Shown here piece after piece: positions 44,438 to 54,130 of a stretch of DNA of 64,000 bases (the first letter of the stretch is position 1; each line of letters begins with the position of its first letter). Source of the stretch: JAIXWP01 sp041391745 (GTDB lineage: Bacteria; Bacteroidota; Bacteroidia; Flavobacteriales_D; Sanyastnellaceae); the NCBI GenBank assembly GCA_041391745.1, contig JAWKNK010000014.1, forward strand, positions 1 to 64,000, written 5' to 3'. Made by a program: the position numbers and the translations under genes. The notes below the pieces were generated by a model. It was not told where the DNA came from. It saw only the letters and a list, made by a program, of their open reading frames with translations, and ran no database searches.

Positions 44438-44497
44438 ATCGTAGGCATTTCAGGAAGGATGCAGCCAAAAACTCGGATTCCATAAATGAACAAAAAA

Positions 44498-44526
44498 AAA
44501 TCCCCTTTTCAATGAAAAGGGGATTT
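44498..44526 (-). terminator. Intrinsic terminator of the S41-DUF1573 operon
   Basis: AAATCCCCTTTTC (44498-44510) pairs with GAAAAGGGGATTT (44514-44526), a perfect 13-bp stem with a 3-nt loop, followed on the minus strand by more T. It lies 22 bases after the DUF1573 stop codon. Confidence 0.88.
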
Positions 44527-44547
44527 ATATATCAATATTTAAATTGA

Positions 44548-45057
44548 TTATTTTCCTTCTACTTCTACGAATGCTTTGATCGTAAGAATCGTTTGAAGTG
44601 GCTCTGTATTAGCAGTCAACGTTACTGTCTTTTGTTGCTTGTTACTCTTACCAGCACTATTGAATTTCACATGAATTTCAGCAGTTGCTCCTGGCAATAC
44701 TGGATCCTTTGGATATTCAGGAACGGTGCAACCACATGAACCTTTAGCATTTTCGATGATTAATGGCTCAGAACCAGTGTTCTTGAACTTGAAAGAATGG
44801 TCTTTAACATCACCTTGTTTAATGTTTCCGAAATCAAATTCAGTTTCTTCGAAAGAAATTGTTGTTTTCGCGCGTCCTTCAGATGCAGCACCAACAGTAG
44901 ATTGCTGTGGGTTGCTTCCTTTAGGAGCTACCTCTGCTTGGGTAGGAGTAGCTTCACGTGATTCGATTTTTTCTGTGCTACCTGTCATTCTAAATGCGAT
45001 TAGACCTAGCACTCCAGCAATTACTACTAGTAATCCGACTTTAACACCGTTGCTCAT
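44548..45057 (-). CDS. DUF1573-domain protein (ASPM/Hydin-like Ig fold)
   Basis: A 169-residue protein with an N-terminal membrane anchor or signal (VGLLVVIAGVLGLIAF), a low-complexity linker rich in Ala, Thr and Gln, and one DUF1573 domain: FDFGNIKQGDVKDHSFKFKN, then GSEPLIIENAKGSCGCTVPE and a closing NSAGKSNKQQKTVTL. The CGCT motif is typical of the family. DUF1573 proteins are abundant in Bacteroidota and thought to be exported structural domains; no activity is known. It lies 23 bases after the S41 protease gene and shares its terminator, so the two are cotranscribed. Confidence 0.92.
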   Translation of the reverse strand: MSNGVKVGLLVVIAGVLGLIAFRMTGSTEKIESREATPTQAEVAPKGSNPQQSTVGAASEGRAKTTISFEETEFDFGNIKQGDVKDHSFKFKNTGSEPLIIENAKGSCGCTVPEYPKDPVLPGATAEIHVKFNSAGKSNKQQKTVTLTANTEPLQTILTIKAFVEVEGK

Positions 45058-45080
45058 TTTGTATTCTTTTTTGTTTTGGT

Positions 45081-46706
45081 TTATTTCTTTTTAACCTTTG
45101 ACTTAGACTTCTCAGAGCCCAAATTAAGGTCTTCAAATGTCTTACTTTTTATTGCTTCAACTGCTTTTTTTAACGCTGGGTTAAGATGATTTATCACTCG
45201 ATAAAAGCCCTCATTTCCGTACAAATCCCTAGCAACCAATGCCTTAGTTCTAATTTTAATAGAATTTTCACTGATTTTAAATCCTGCTTCGTCAAAGGGA
45301 ATCTCCTCTTTTTCCCCTGCCGCAATCATATCTTTCATTTCCGCCTCACTCAAGTTCCATTCATTCACAAATTGATCTAGTGTGGGATACTTTTTCAAAA
45401 GCTCATCTCTATTTTTATCAGTGAAGGTCAAAGCCCACTCGTTATTAATTCCAGAGCGAATCAAAGCTGAAAAATAATCGCTGTTCTCAGTGGTATCTAA
45501 TGGTACGAAAATATCAGGAATGATACCGCCTCCACCATAAACCTCACGATGATTTATGTAAGTGTAATACTTCAAAGAATCAGGCATTTGTATGCTGTCC
45601 ATTGAGAAATATTCACCGTGCTTAAATCGTGTTTCTTTATCTCTTAAATATGCGTCTAGTCCATCCTCATATGGCTTTTGAATGCATCTGCCTGTTGGGG
45701 TGTAGTATCGTTGAACAGTTAATCTCATGCTCGAACCATCTCCAAAATTCATCTGACGCTGCACCAATCCTTTACCGAAAGAACGGCGTCCCACAATCAA
45801 ACCACGATCCCAGTCTTGAATGGCACCAGATACAATTTCACTTGCACTCGCCGTAGATTCATCTATCAAAATCGCCAACTTGCCATTCTCAAATAGGCCG
45901 GCCAAGTTAGGATTAGTCGTTTCGTCGTGTCGTGGAAATGACTTACCCTCTGTGTATACAATCAATTTGTCGCCAGAAAGAAACTCATCGGCCATTTCCA
46001 CTGCTGTATTGAGGTAGCCTCCGCCATTCCCTTGAAGGTCTAGCACAAGGCTTGTCATGCCCTTCGCCTTCAGATCAACCAAAGCGGCACGAAGTTCCTC
46101 CATAGTCGTTTTGGCGAATCTTGCCACTTTCACGTAGCCAATTCCTGGCTCCAACATAAATGCAGCATCCACAGAGTAGATTGGAATATTATCTCTTGTA
46201 ATTTCAAATGGAATCAGACCTTTCACGCCCTTGCGCTGAATGCCTACTTTAACTTTAGTACCTTTTGGTCCTTTTAATCTAGAAGCGACTCCTGAATTTT
46301 TAATTCCAATTCCGGCTACTACTTCTCCATCCACTTCTATGATTTTATCTCCTGCCTTAATTCCAAGTTTTTCTGAAGGCCCACCACTGATTGGTTCCAC
46401 CACATAAATGGTATCCTTTAGAATATTGAAGGAAACGCCAATACCCGAGAAACTTCCCTGAAGCGGTTCATTAGACTCTTTCATTTCCTCAGCTGTGAAA
46501 TAGCTAGAATGAGGATCCAAGTTCTCTAATAAGGCAATGATTGCTTTTTCTGTAAGTGCTGGAGCATCAACCGAATCAACATAGAGATGCTCTACATAAT
46601 TTAATAATAACGCAAACTTTTCTGTTGTTGCTTGAGGATTCGATGGTTGTGCAAATGCTTTTGACGTAGATATCAAAAGCAGAAAAAAGAAAATAATTCT
46701 ATTCAT
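45081..46706 (-). CDS. S41 family C-terminal processing peptidase (CtpA/Prc-like)
   Basis: A 541-residue exported protease that degrades or trims proteins from their C-terminus in the periplasm. Domains in order: signal peptide (1-19), an N-terminal helical domain, a PDZ domain (about 85-175, with GSFSGIGVSFNI and GIKAGDKIIEVDG), and the S41 core with Ser287 in STASASE and Lys312 in FGKG, the Ser-Lys dyad. A C-terminal extension of about 130 residues follows. The start is supported by the signal peptide and a -7 element 31-38 bases upstream. The DUF1573 gene follows in the same unit. Confidence 0.95.
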   Translation of the reverse strand: MNRIIFFFLLLISTSKAFAQPSNPQATTEKFALLLNYVEHLYVDSVDAPALTEKAIIALLENLDPHSSYFTAEEMKESNEPLQGSFSGIGVSFNILKDTIYVVEPISGGPSEKLGIKAGDKIIEVDGEVVAGIGIKNSGVASRLKGPKGTKVKVGIQRKGVKGLIPFEITRDNIPIYSVDAAFMLEPGIGYVKVARFAKTTMEELRAALVDLKAKGMTSLVLDLQGNGGGYLNTAVEMADEFLSGDKLIVYTEGKSFPRHDETTNPNLAGLFENGKLAILIDESTASASEIVSGAIQDWDRGLIVGRRSFGKGLVQRQMNFGDGSSMRLTVQRYYTPTGRCIQKPYEDGLDAYLRDKETRFKHGEYFSMDSIQMPDSLKYYTYINHREVYGGGGIIPDIFVPLDTTENSDYFSALIRSGINNEWALTFTDKNRDELLKKYPTLDQFVNEWNLSEAEMKDMIAAGEKEEIPFDEAGFKISENSIKIRTKALVARDLYGNEGFYRVINHLNPALKKAVEAIKSKTFEDLNLGSEKSKSKVKKK

Positions 46707-46736
46707 AAATTACTTTTTCAATGAAAATGAGAGTTT

Positions 46737-46744
46737 CAAATGTA
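46737..46744 (-). promoter_or_regulatory. -7 promoter element TACATTTG of the S41 protease gene
   Basis: Perfect TAnnTTTG on the minus strand; the predicted start leaves a leader of about 25 nt before the ATG at 46706. It sits just downstream of the typA terminator, as expected for a separate unit. Confidence 0.6.
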
Positions 46745-46770
46745 ACCAACCTTTTCATTAATCGGGCCAC

Positions 46771-46802
46771 AAAAAAAAGTTAAGGCGCCCATTGGGCGCC
46801 TT
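46771..46802 (-). terminator. Intrinsic terminator of typA
   Basis: AAGGCGCCC (46782-46790) pairs with GGGCGCCTT (46794-46802) around a 3-nt loop; on the minus strand the stem is followed by AAC and then T8. It lies 5 bases after the typA stop codon. Confidence 0.9.
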
Positions 46803-46807
46803 ACTTT

Positions 46808-48622
46808 TTAATCTTGGTGAGCGAATTCTTTTGCAAATCGCTTTCTATCATTTTCATTTCGATAGATCTTACGAAGTCGGATACTCTTTGGAGTTACCTC
46901 TACGTACTCATCTGCCTGAATGTATTCTAATGCTTCTTCCAATGAGAATTTGATTGGAGGAGCCATCTTAGCTTTGTCGTCAGAACCACTTGCGCGCATG
47001 TTAGTCAACTGCTTGGTCTTCGTTACGTTCACTACTAGGTCATTATCTCTTGAGTGTTCTCCGATTACTTGCCCTTCATATACTTCTTCGTTCGCTTCAA
47101 CAAAGAATCTTCCTCTGTCTTGCAAGTTTGAAATACTGTAAGCAACTGCAGTTCCATTTTCCATGCTGATCAAAGAACCATTGTTTCTTCCCGCAATTTC
47201 ACCTTTCATCGGTTGGTACTCTTTAAAACGGTGCGACATAATCGCCTCACCTTGAGTTGCAGTCAACATATAGTTTCTCAAACCAATAATACCGCGTGAA
47301 GGAATTTCGAACTCAAGAACTGTTCTTTCTCCTTTAGGTTCCATGTTCTTCATTTCACCCTTTCTTCTAGTTACAGCTTCAATCGCTGTACCTGTCATAT
47401 CAGATGGAAGATCAATTGTCAATTCTTCAACTGGCTCGTGCTTCTGACCATCAACCATTTTCACTAGAACTCGTGGCTGACCAATTTGAAGCTCGTATCC
47501 TTCTCTTCTCATCGTTTCAATCAATACACTCAAGTGAAGTACACCGCGGCCAAATACCATGAAACGATCCGCTTTATCAGTTTCCTGAACACGAAGTGCA
47601 AGATTCTTTTCCAACTCACGGTCCAAACGTTCCTTGATGTGACGGCTTGTTACAAACTTACCTTCCTTACCAAAGAATGGTGAGTCGTTGATTGTAAACA
47701 ACATACTCATTGTAGGTTCGTCTACTGCGATTGAAGGAAGTGCTTCAGGCTTTTCAAAGTCACTGAAAGTATCACCAATTTCAAAGTCTTCCATACCATT
47801 AATAGCACAGATATCTCCTGAGTGTACTTCCTCAACTTTTCTTTTACCTAAACCTTCGAAAACATACAATTCCTTAATTCTACCTTTCAAAAGAGAACCA
47901 TCTCTTTTTACTAGAGAAACTGGCATGTTTGGCTTCAATGTTCCACGGTGTAATTTACCGATGGCCATTCTTCCTGTATAAGGAGAGTAATCGAGTGATG
48001 TAACCAACATTTGTGGAATACCTTCTCTGTGAACTGGTGCAGGTATGTGGTCAATAACCATATCCAAAAGCGGTTCGATAGTATCGGTCTTCACTTTCCA
48101 GTCATTGCTCATCCATCCGTGCTTAGCAGCACCATAAGCTGTTGGGAAATCCAACTGCTCTTCTGTAGCACCTAAGCTAAACATCAAATCAAATACTGCC
48201 TCATGCACTTCGTCAGGAGTACAGTTTTCTTTATCTACTTTATTGATTACAACGATAGGCTTCAATCCAAGTTGAATTGCCTTTTGTAATACAAATCGTG
48301 TTTGCGGCATTGGTCCTTCAAACGCGTCAACCAACAAAAGTGCTCCTTCTGCCATGTTGAGTACACGCTCCACCTCTCCACCGAAGTCACTGTGACCTGG
48401 TGTATCGATGATGTTGATTTTGTGACCTTTGTAGGAAATAGAAACGTTCTTAGAAAGGATAGTGATTCCTCTTTCTCTTTCAAGATCGTTGTTGTCGAGA
48501 ATTAACTCAGAGTGTTCTTCGTGCTCCTTAAAAAGTTTAGCAGCATGAAGCATTTTGTCTACCAACGTGGTCTTCCCGTGGTCAACGTGCGCGATAATCG
48601 CAATATTTCGGATTTTTTCCAT
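46808..48622 (-). CDS. typA: Translational GTPase TypA/BipA
   Basis: A 604-residue ribosome-associated GTPase that helps 50S assembly and stress adaptation. G-domain motifs are in order: AHVDHGKTTL (G1), the ERERGITILSKN switch, DTPGHSDF (G3) and NKVD (G4). EF-G-like domains II, III and V follow and the BipA-specific C-terminal domain ends in the SIRLRKIYRNENDRKRF block. Length and architecture are standard. A -7 element lies 45-52 bases upstream of the ATG, giving a leader of about 38 nt, and a strong terminator follows directly. Confidence 0.97.
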   Translation of the reverse strand: MEKIRNIAIIAHVDHGKTTLVDKMLHAAKLFKEHEEHSELILDNNDLERERGITILSKNVSISYKGHKINIIDTPGHSDFGGEVERVLNMAEGALLLVDAFEGPMPQTRFVLQKAIQLGLKPIVVINKVDKENCTPDEVHEAVFDLMFSLGATEEQLDFPTAYGAAKHGWMSNDWKVKTDTIEPLLDMVIDHIPAPVHREGIPQMLVTSLDYSPYTGRMAIGKLHRGTLKPNMPVSLVKRDGSLLKGRIKELYVFEGLGKRKVEEVHSGDICAINGMEDFEIGDTFSDFEKPEALPSIAVDEPTMSMLFTINDSPFFGKEGKFVTSRHIKERLDRELEKNLALRVQETDKADRFMVFGRGVLHLSVLIETMRREGYELQIGQPRVLVKMVDGQKHEPVEELTIDLPSDMTGTAIEAVTRRKGEMKNMEPKGERTVLEFEIPSRGIIGLRNYMLTATQGEAIMSHRFKEYQPMKGEIAGRNNGSLISMENGTAVAYSISNLQDRGRFFVEANEEVYEGQVIGEHSRDNDLVVNVTKTKQLTNMRASGSDDKAKMAPPIKFSLEEALEYIQADEYVEVTPKSIRLRKIYRNENDRKRFAKEFAHQD

Positions 48623-48666
48623 GAATTCTAGCCCCTATTTTGAGGGTATTTTTTTGAAAACGAGTG

Positions 48667-48674
48667 CAAAAGTA
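48667..48674 (-). promoter_or_regulatory. -7 promoter element TACTTTTG of typA
   Basis: Perfect TAnnTTTG on the minus strand between the end of the large PKD-repeat gene and typA. No TTG at the -33 position is obvious. Confidence 0.55.
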
Positions 48675-48718
48675 CTCTATTTACTCGTCTCATTACGAAT
48701 ATTTTTTCACTAAATATC

Positions 48719-51700
48719 CTAACGAACCATGGTAACTAATCCGCGATACACTTTTGTCTCAGCACTTTGCTCCAATTGAATCACTAATTGATAGCTAAAT
48801 GTCTCATTTGGAGAATAATAACCATTTGATTTAGAATCCCCTGTCCAAGCCAACTTCGGATCTTTGGTTTCGAAAACCTTTTCACCCCATCGGTTGAAAA
48901 CCGTAAACTGATATTTGGTGATGAAGTCACGACCATCCAATTCTGGTTTAAAAACGTCATTCAAACCATCGTTGTTTGGTGTAAAGGAATTAGGAATATA
49001 GACCTGAAAGTCATTTGTAATGGTCACATTCTTTGTAATTCGGTCTTCGCATCCGAACATATTTGTAGTAACAAGTGTTACTGCCCAATGTCCTGGCGCA
49101 GTGAATTCATATATAGGGTTTTCCTCATGTGAAGTAGCAGATCCGCCGAAATACCACTGATATTCTACACCATCCTCACTTTGATTTTCAAATTCCACCG
49201 AAGGGCTGAAAATAGAAGTCTCTGTGAGACTTGGTCTAAAGTCTGCAACAGGCAACGGGTAGGTTTCCACCACGTTATGTAATGTTTTAGTATCTACACA
49301 TCCATCTGGTGAAGTAACTGTCAAGGTAACATCAAAGACGCCCTGGTCATCATATGTATGTGAAGGCTGAATGCTTTGAGAAGCATCCCCATCTCCGAAG
49401 TCCCAAGAGTAAGACGAACCGTTTGTAGAGGTATTCGTAAAGTTTACCAATAAATCCAAGCATCCGTTATTCTTATCTACTTCAAAGTTGGCCACGGCAG
49501 GCTCATTGACTACGAATGTTGCGTCACTCATTTTGGTACATCCATATTCATTCGCTGTCACCAATTGAACATAAAATGATCCAGGTGTAGCAAATAACAA
49601 ATTCGGATGCTGATCTGATGACGCTGGGTCTCCATCCACGGTCCAGTTATAAGCTAACGCTCCATCTTCAACCGATATAGGATCTAAGAAAATTGGAAAC
49701 TCACAAGATGAAATTTGACCTAATTCAAAATCTGATGGAGGCAGTGGATTCACGTCTACTTGTAACTCGTAAGAATCGGAACAGCCGAATGTATTTTCAA
49801 TTGTCAGAATCACATTGTTTGATTCTACACTTTGACCAAAGTTTTGGAAAGTATGACATGGTTGTGTTTCATTACTTACAATACCATCGCCAAAGTCCCA
49901 ATGGGTAGTGGTGGCACCAACACTTCCATTCAACGGACAAATATCAAATGGCGCACAACCTTGATTCGAAGCAACTGAGAATTGAGCTACTGGATTGCTG
50001 TGAATGTCTACTTCCATAGAGGTAGAACTTGAACATTGGTTATCTGCAACACCTTGAAGCGTTACAATATAAGATCCGCCTGTAGTATATGATTTATTTA
50101 CAATATCGTTGTTTGATGTATCCCCATCTCCAAATGTCCATTCGATTTGAGAAGCTCCAACAACATTTGCATCAAATGTAAATTCTCCATAAGCACAAGC
50201 CTCGTCAGCCGAAGCAATGAATTCAACTTGCGGAGTTTGCAGTGCAGTCAGTACTACAAATGCAGTATCAAATCCACAACCATCAGTAGCATACTGATAT
50301 ACTGTAAATTCTCCTGCCGCATCAAATGTGTATTGTACATCACTTCCTACTTGTGTATTCGCATTTGAATACTCATAAGTAAATGAAGTTCCTCCTGTTC
50401 CATTATTCGCAAGGTCAACCACAAAAGGTGTGCATCCTTCTTCCAATGAGGCATTGATAGATGCATGAACCAAATTAGGTTGAACAGTGATGTCTTGTGT
50501 TGTAGTAGAAGTACCACAACTGTTACTAACTGAAAGCTCTACTGTATAGGTTGTTGGTCCGCCAGTAGTAGTGTAAATTCTATCTTCTGGATCATCCACT
50601 ACCAATACTTCACCATCACCAAAATCCCACGTGCAGTTTGAAACATCGCCAATAGAAGTATTTTCAAATTCTACACTTACAGGACTACAAACCGTGCTTG
50701 TGATAACCGAGTTAAAACTTGCTACTGGTTGTGGTTGAACAGTGATTTGAACATCATCTGTAGCAACTCCACATGCATTTGACACTGTCAATTGAGCCGT
50801 GTATGCAGCAGCGCTTGTAGAGGCAGTGTACACTTGAGTTCCCGGATTGGCAGCAGCACTTCCCGTTGCATTACCAAAGTTCCAAGCATAAGATGAAACT
50901 AAGCCCGTAATATTTGTAGAGAAATTGACATCAAGTGGGCCACAACCATCAGTCACATCAGCACTCAACACCAATGTAGGTGCAGATACCACATGAATCG
51001 TTTGGTAAGATGTGTCTTTACAAGATGTATTGCTGGTAGCGATCAATCGAATATCATAATCTCCAAGTGTATTATAACTATGACTTGGCGCCGTCCCTGG
51101 AACATCAGTTCCTTCACCAAAATTCCAGGAGTAGCTTGCCGCTCCAGTTGAAGAATTCGATGGTGTAATTGCCGAATTAACGCACGCATCTGAAGGTACA
51201 CTAAAAGAAGATGTAGGTAAAGGATTTACAGTAACATTCTTGTAAGCAGTATCGGAACATGTGGTCACCACGTCTGTATATCGATATAGCAATGTGTGCG
51301 CGCCAACACCAGCAGCAGCAGCATATGCATATAATAATCGTCTCCGCTCTCTTCTACTACTCCATCGCCTTCCCAAACTCCGTTGTAAGGTGTACCATAC
51401 AATTCAAGGGGCTCAACATTTAGACACATAGAAGCAGCATTACCCGCATTTACATTTGGTTCAGCTTTTACTTGCACCGCCACTTGATCCGATACCTGGC
51501 AAACACCAGTTCCCATCGTCAAGGTTAAAGTATGATTGCCCGTACCTGCTGAGATAGGATCAAAAATACCGTTTATAGGATCTATGATTCCTGCGCCAGA
51601 CCAAGTACCAGAAACAGAAGCATTTGCTCCTAGATCTACATATCCTTCATTTCTACAAACACTTTGGTCAACACCAGCGCTAATAGAAGGAGAAGATGTA

Positions 51701-53385
51701 ACAGTAATTGTTATATCATCTGATGCCGAACATCCATTCGGGTTCACGTATGTATATGTCAATACAAAAGTTCCTACTCCACAAGGAGTAAATTGTCCGT
51801 TTGAGGAAACGCATGATCCACTCCATGAGCCTCCTGCTGGAGATTGGCCAGTAAGCTGCACAGGCCCTGATTGATCACAAATGGTTTGATCATTTCCGGC
51901 ATTCACTGTAGGAATAGAATTCACCGTAACTGTAGCAAAATCCGATGCACTACAACCTCTTCCATCCACCACAGTGAGTGTGTAGGAAGTAGTAGTAGTT
52001 GGCGTGGCTGTAGGATTTAAAACGGAAGCGTTTGATAAGCTCGCACTGTTCGTCCAACTCACATTGTATGGTGGTAATCCACCACTCGCAGATCCATTCA
52101 AAACTACGCTCGCGCCTGCACACATCGACTGATTTGAACCAGCGTCAATAGTAGGCAAACCGAACACGGTTACAGAAATATTATCAGTACTAGTGCATAC
52201 ACCTGTATTCACTGAATAAACTAAATTGTACGATCCAAGTACGCTTGGAGTAAACAATCCACCAGAAGTAACAAATGCACTTCCAGACCATGTACCTCCT
52301 GGAGTTACTGGGTTCAATTGGAATGCAGGTGCACCAACACATGCGCTCATATTATTTCCTGCGTCAACTGGAGTTGAGTCTACAACATCAATTTGTCTAA
52401 TATCACTGTAACTACAACCTGCGGCCGTAATATAAGTGTACGTAATAGTATATGTTCCAACTCCAGGAGAAACGAATTGACCAGCAGCATTTACTCCTGT
52501 TCCACTCCAAGCTCCTCCTGCTGGAGAATTTCCAGTCAAAGCAACTGGATTTGAGTTATTACATAGTGTCAAATCGGGGCCAGCGTTCACTGCCACTGGC
52601 GATTGAAAAGTAATCGTAATTTGATCTTGGGCATTACATGATTCCGAGTCGACAACAGTAACACTGTATGTGGCTCCAGACCCCGTAGGACAAGCAATTG
52701 GGCTTTGACCTAAGTTAGAACTTAATGGTCCACCACTCCAAGAATAAAGGGTAATCGGACCGTTTGAACTTGAAGCTACTGCATTCAACTGCAAGCAAGC
52801 CCCAGGACATATAACTGCATCCGCACCAGCGTTAACAGTTGGTCTTGGTCTAACTAAAATTTCTTTAGTATCCATTGCACTGCAACCATTCGAAGTTACG
52901 GTGTATGTAAGCGTATATGTTCCAACAGTATTTGGATTAAAAATATTTCCATTCAACATGGTAGCGGGAGCTCCACTCCATGTACCACCTGAAGGCAAGG
53001 TAATATTCGCTGTGTTCACACAAGGATCGAGATCAGCCCCCGCGTTTGCTACTGGAGCTGGTGTAACAGTTACAGTTACTTGATCACTCGAAGTGCACCC
53101 CACATTATCCGTGATAGTGAGTGTAAATGTTGTAGTCGTATTTAAGGTGATAGTAGGATTTGCGACATCATCAGCACCGCTTAATCCCGACCAGTCATAA
53201 CTATAAGGCGCAGTACCATTTAATGCAGAAGGCGCACCTCCCAAAGTAAATGACTCACCCGCACAAACAGCTAAATCAGGACCAGCGTTGGCTTCACATT
53301 GGGCCAAAGAGGTTCCTGAAAGCATTGTGAGTATGCTTACAAATACGAATAACTTGATTTTTTCAATAGTGTTTAAATGCTTCAT
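48719..53385 (-). pseudogene. Very large PKD/SprB-repeat T9SS type B surface protein, one frameshift
   Basis: About 1,555 residues when two frames are joined. From the ATG at 53385 (eight codons after another ATG at 53409, chosen because it opens the signal peptide KLFVFVSILTMLSGTSLAQ) the first half has nine repeats of about 75 residues, each opening with a block like VNAGPDLTLC ([VI]-[ND]-AG-x-[DN]-xxx-C). The second half has about eight PKD domains marked by SYSWNFG/WDFGDG motifs. The C-terminus is a type B sorting domain (YIPNSFTPNNDGLNDVFKP, FNRWGEKVFET). The break at about 51327-51338 is one missing base in an AT-rich run beside (GCT)n; repair gives AYAAAAGVGAHTLLYRY in place. Likely an adhesin or gliding-type surface filament. 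No obvious gene is in 53386-53627. Confidence 0.82.
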
Positions 53386-53627
53386 CGTTCTAATAGGGTT
53401 TTCGAACACTGAGCTTTGTACGGGGTAAATGCTTTTTTGTTACTACAATGAATACGAGTAACTAGAAATCAATCGATTGTACAATAACACTTAATGAAGT
53501 AAAATGTAGATTTCTCTCTAAATTTAAAGTTAAAGACCTGATTAGCAATATCAATTAGCGTGTGTTTCATAAGGTGGTGTTGACTGCAAAGATATGGAAA
53601 TTCAGGTTATCAACAAGTTTTTAACAA

Positions 53628-54068
53628 TTATGCTGCAATCTCCGACTCCCCCCTGAATAACCTTAAATAAGACAGAAATAGACTTTTCCATTCTGAATTG
53701 TATTTCGGTAGTTGATTTACAACATTGTACTCGTTAGAATTTCCTGTCATTGCCTTTCTAAAAAATTCTTGTTCTTCGGTGTGAAGACAACAAAAAGCCA
53801 ACAAAACTTTCAAATATTCATTTGAAAAAGTATCGAAGAGCTGCCACCTAGAAAAAGGTCCATTCAATACATGCACCCTTCCATCTTTTAAAAATCCAAT
53901 TCTGCATTCTCCATTTCGACGGAAATAATACAACTCTCCCTTTTTAAAATGACCTTTCAGCAATCTATGTGGCACTCCCATTTCTTGCACTTCCAGAAAG
54001 CGATTTTCTAGCAAAACATTCATCAAATTTTGTGATGCTGCATAATTTTCTTGTTGTAAAATTTTCAT
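53628..54068 (-). CDS. Hypothetical protein (146 aa)
   Basis: Not recognised. A soluble protein of 146 residues (162 from an earlier ATG at 54116). It has no signal peptide; the middle is basic and aromatic (HRLLKGHFKKGELYYFRRNGECRIGFLKDG), with short strand-like repeats, and the end is helical and acidic. The ATG at 54068 is chosen because the stretch upstream contains a near-consensus -7 element (GAGTTTTG) that would lie inside the longer version. It follows the SGNH-hydrolase gene on the same strand and may belong to that unit by read-through. Confidence 0.55.
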   Translation of the reverse strand: MKILQQENYAASQNLMNVLLENRFLEVQEMGVPHRLLKGHFKKGELYYFRRNGECRIGFLKDGRVHVLNGPFSRWQLFDTFSNEYLKVLLAFCCLHTEEQEFFRKAMTGNSNEYNVVNQLPKYNSEWKSLFLSYLRLFRGESEIAA

Positions 54069-54130
54069 GGCGGTAAGTATTAGTTTCACAAAACTCAACC
54101 GCGGCATTGTAATCAATTTACAATGAAAAA

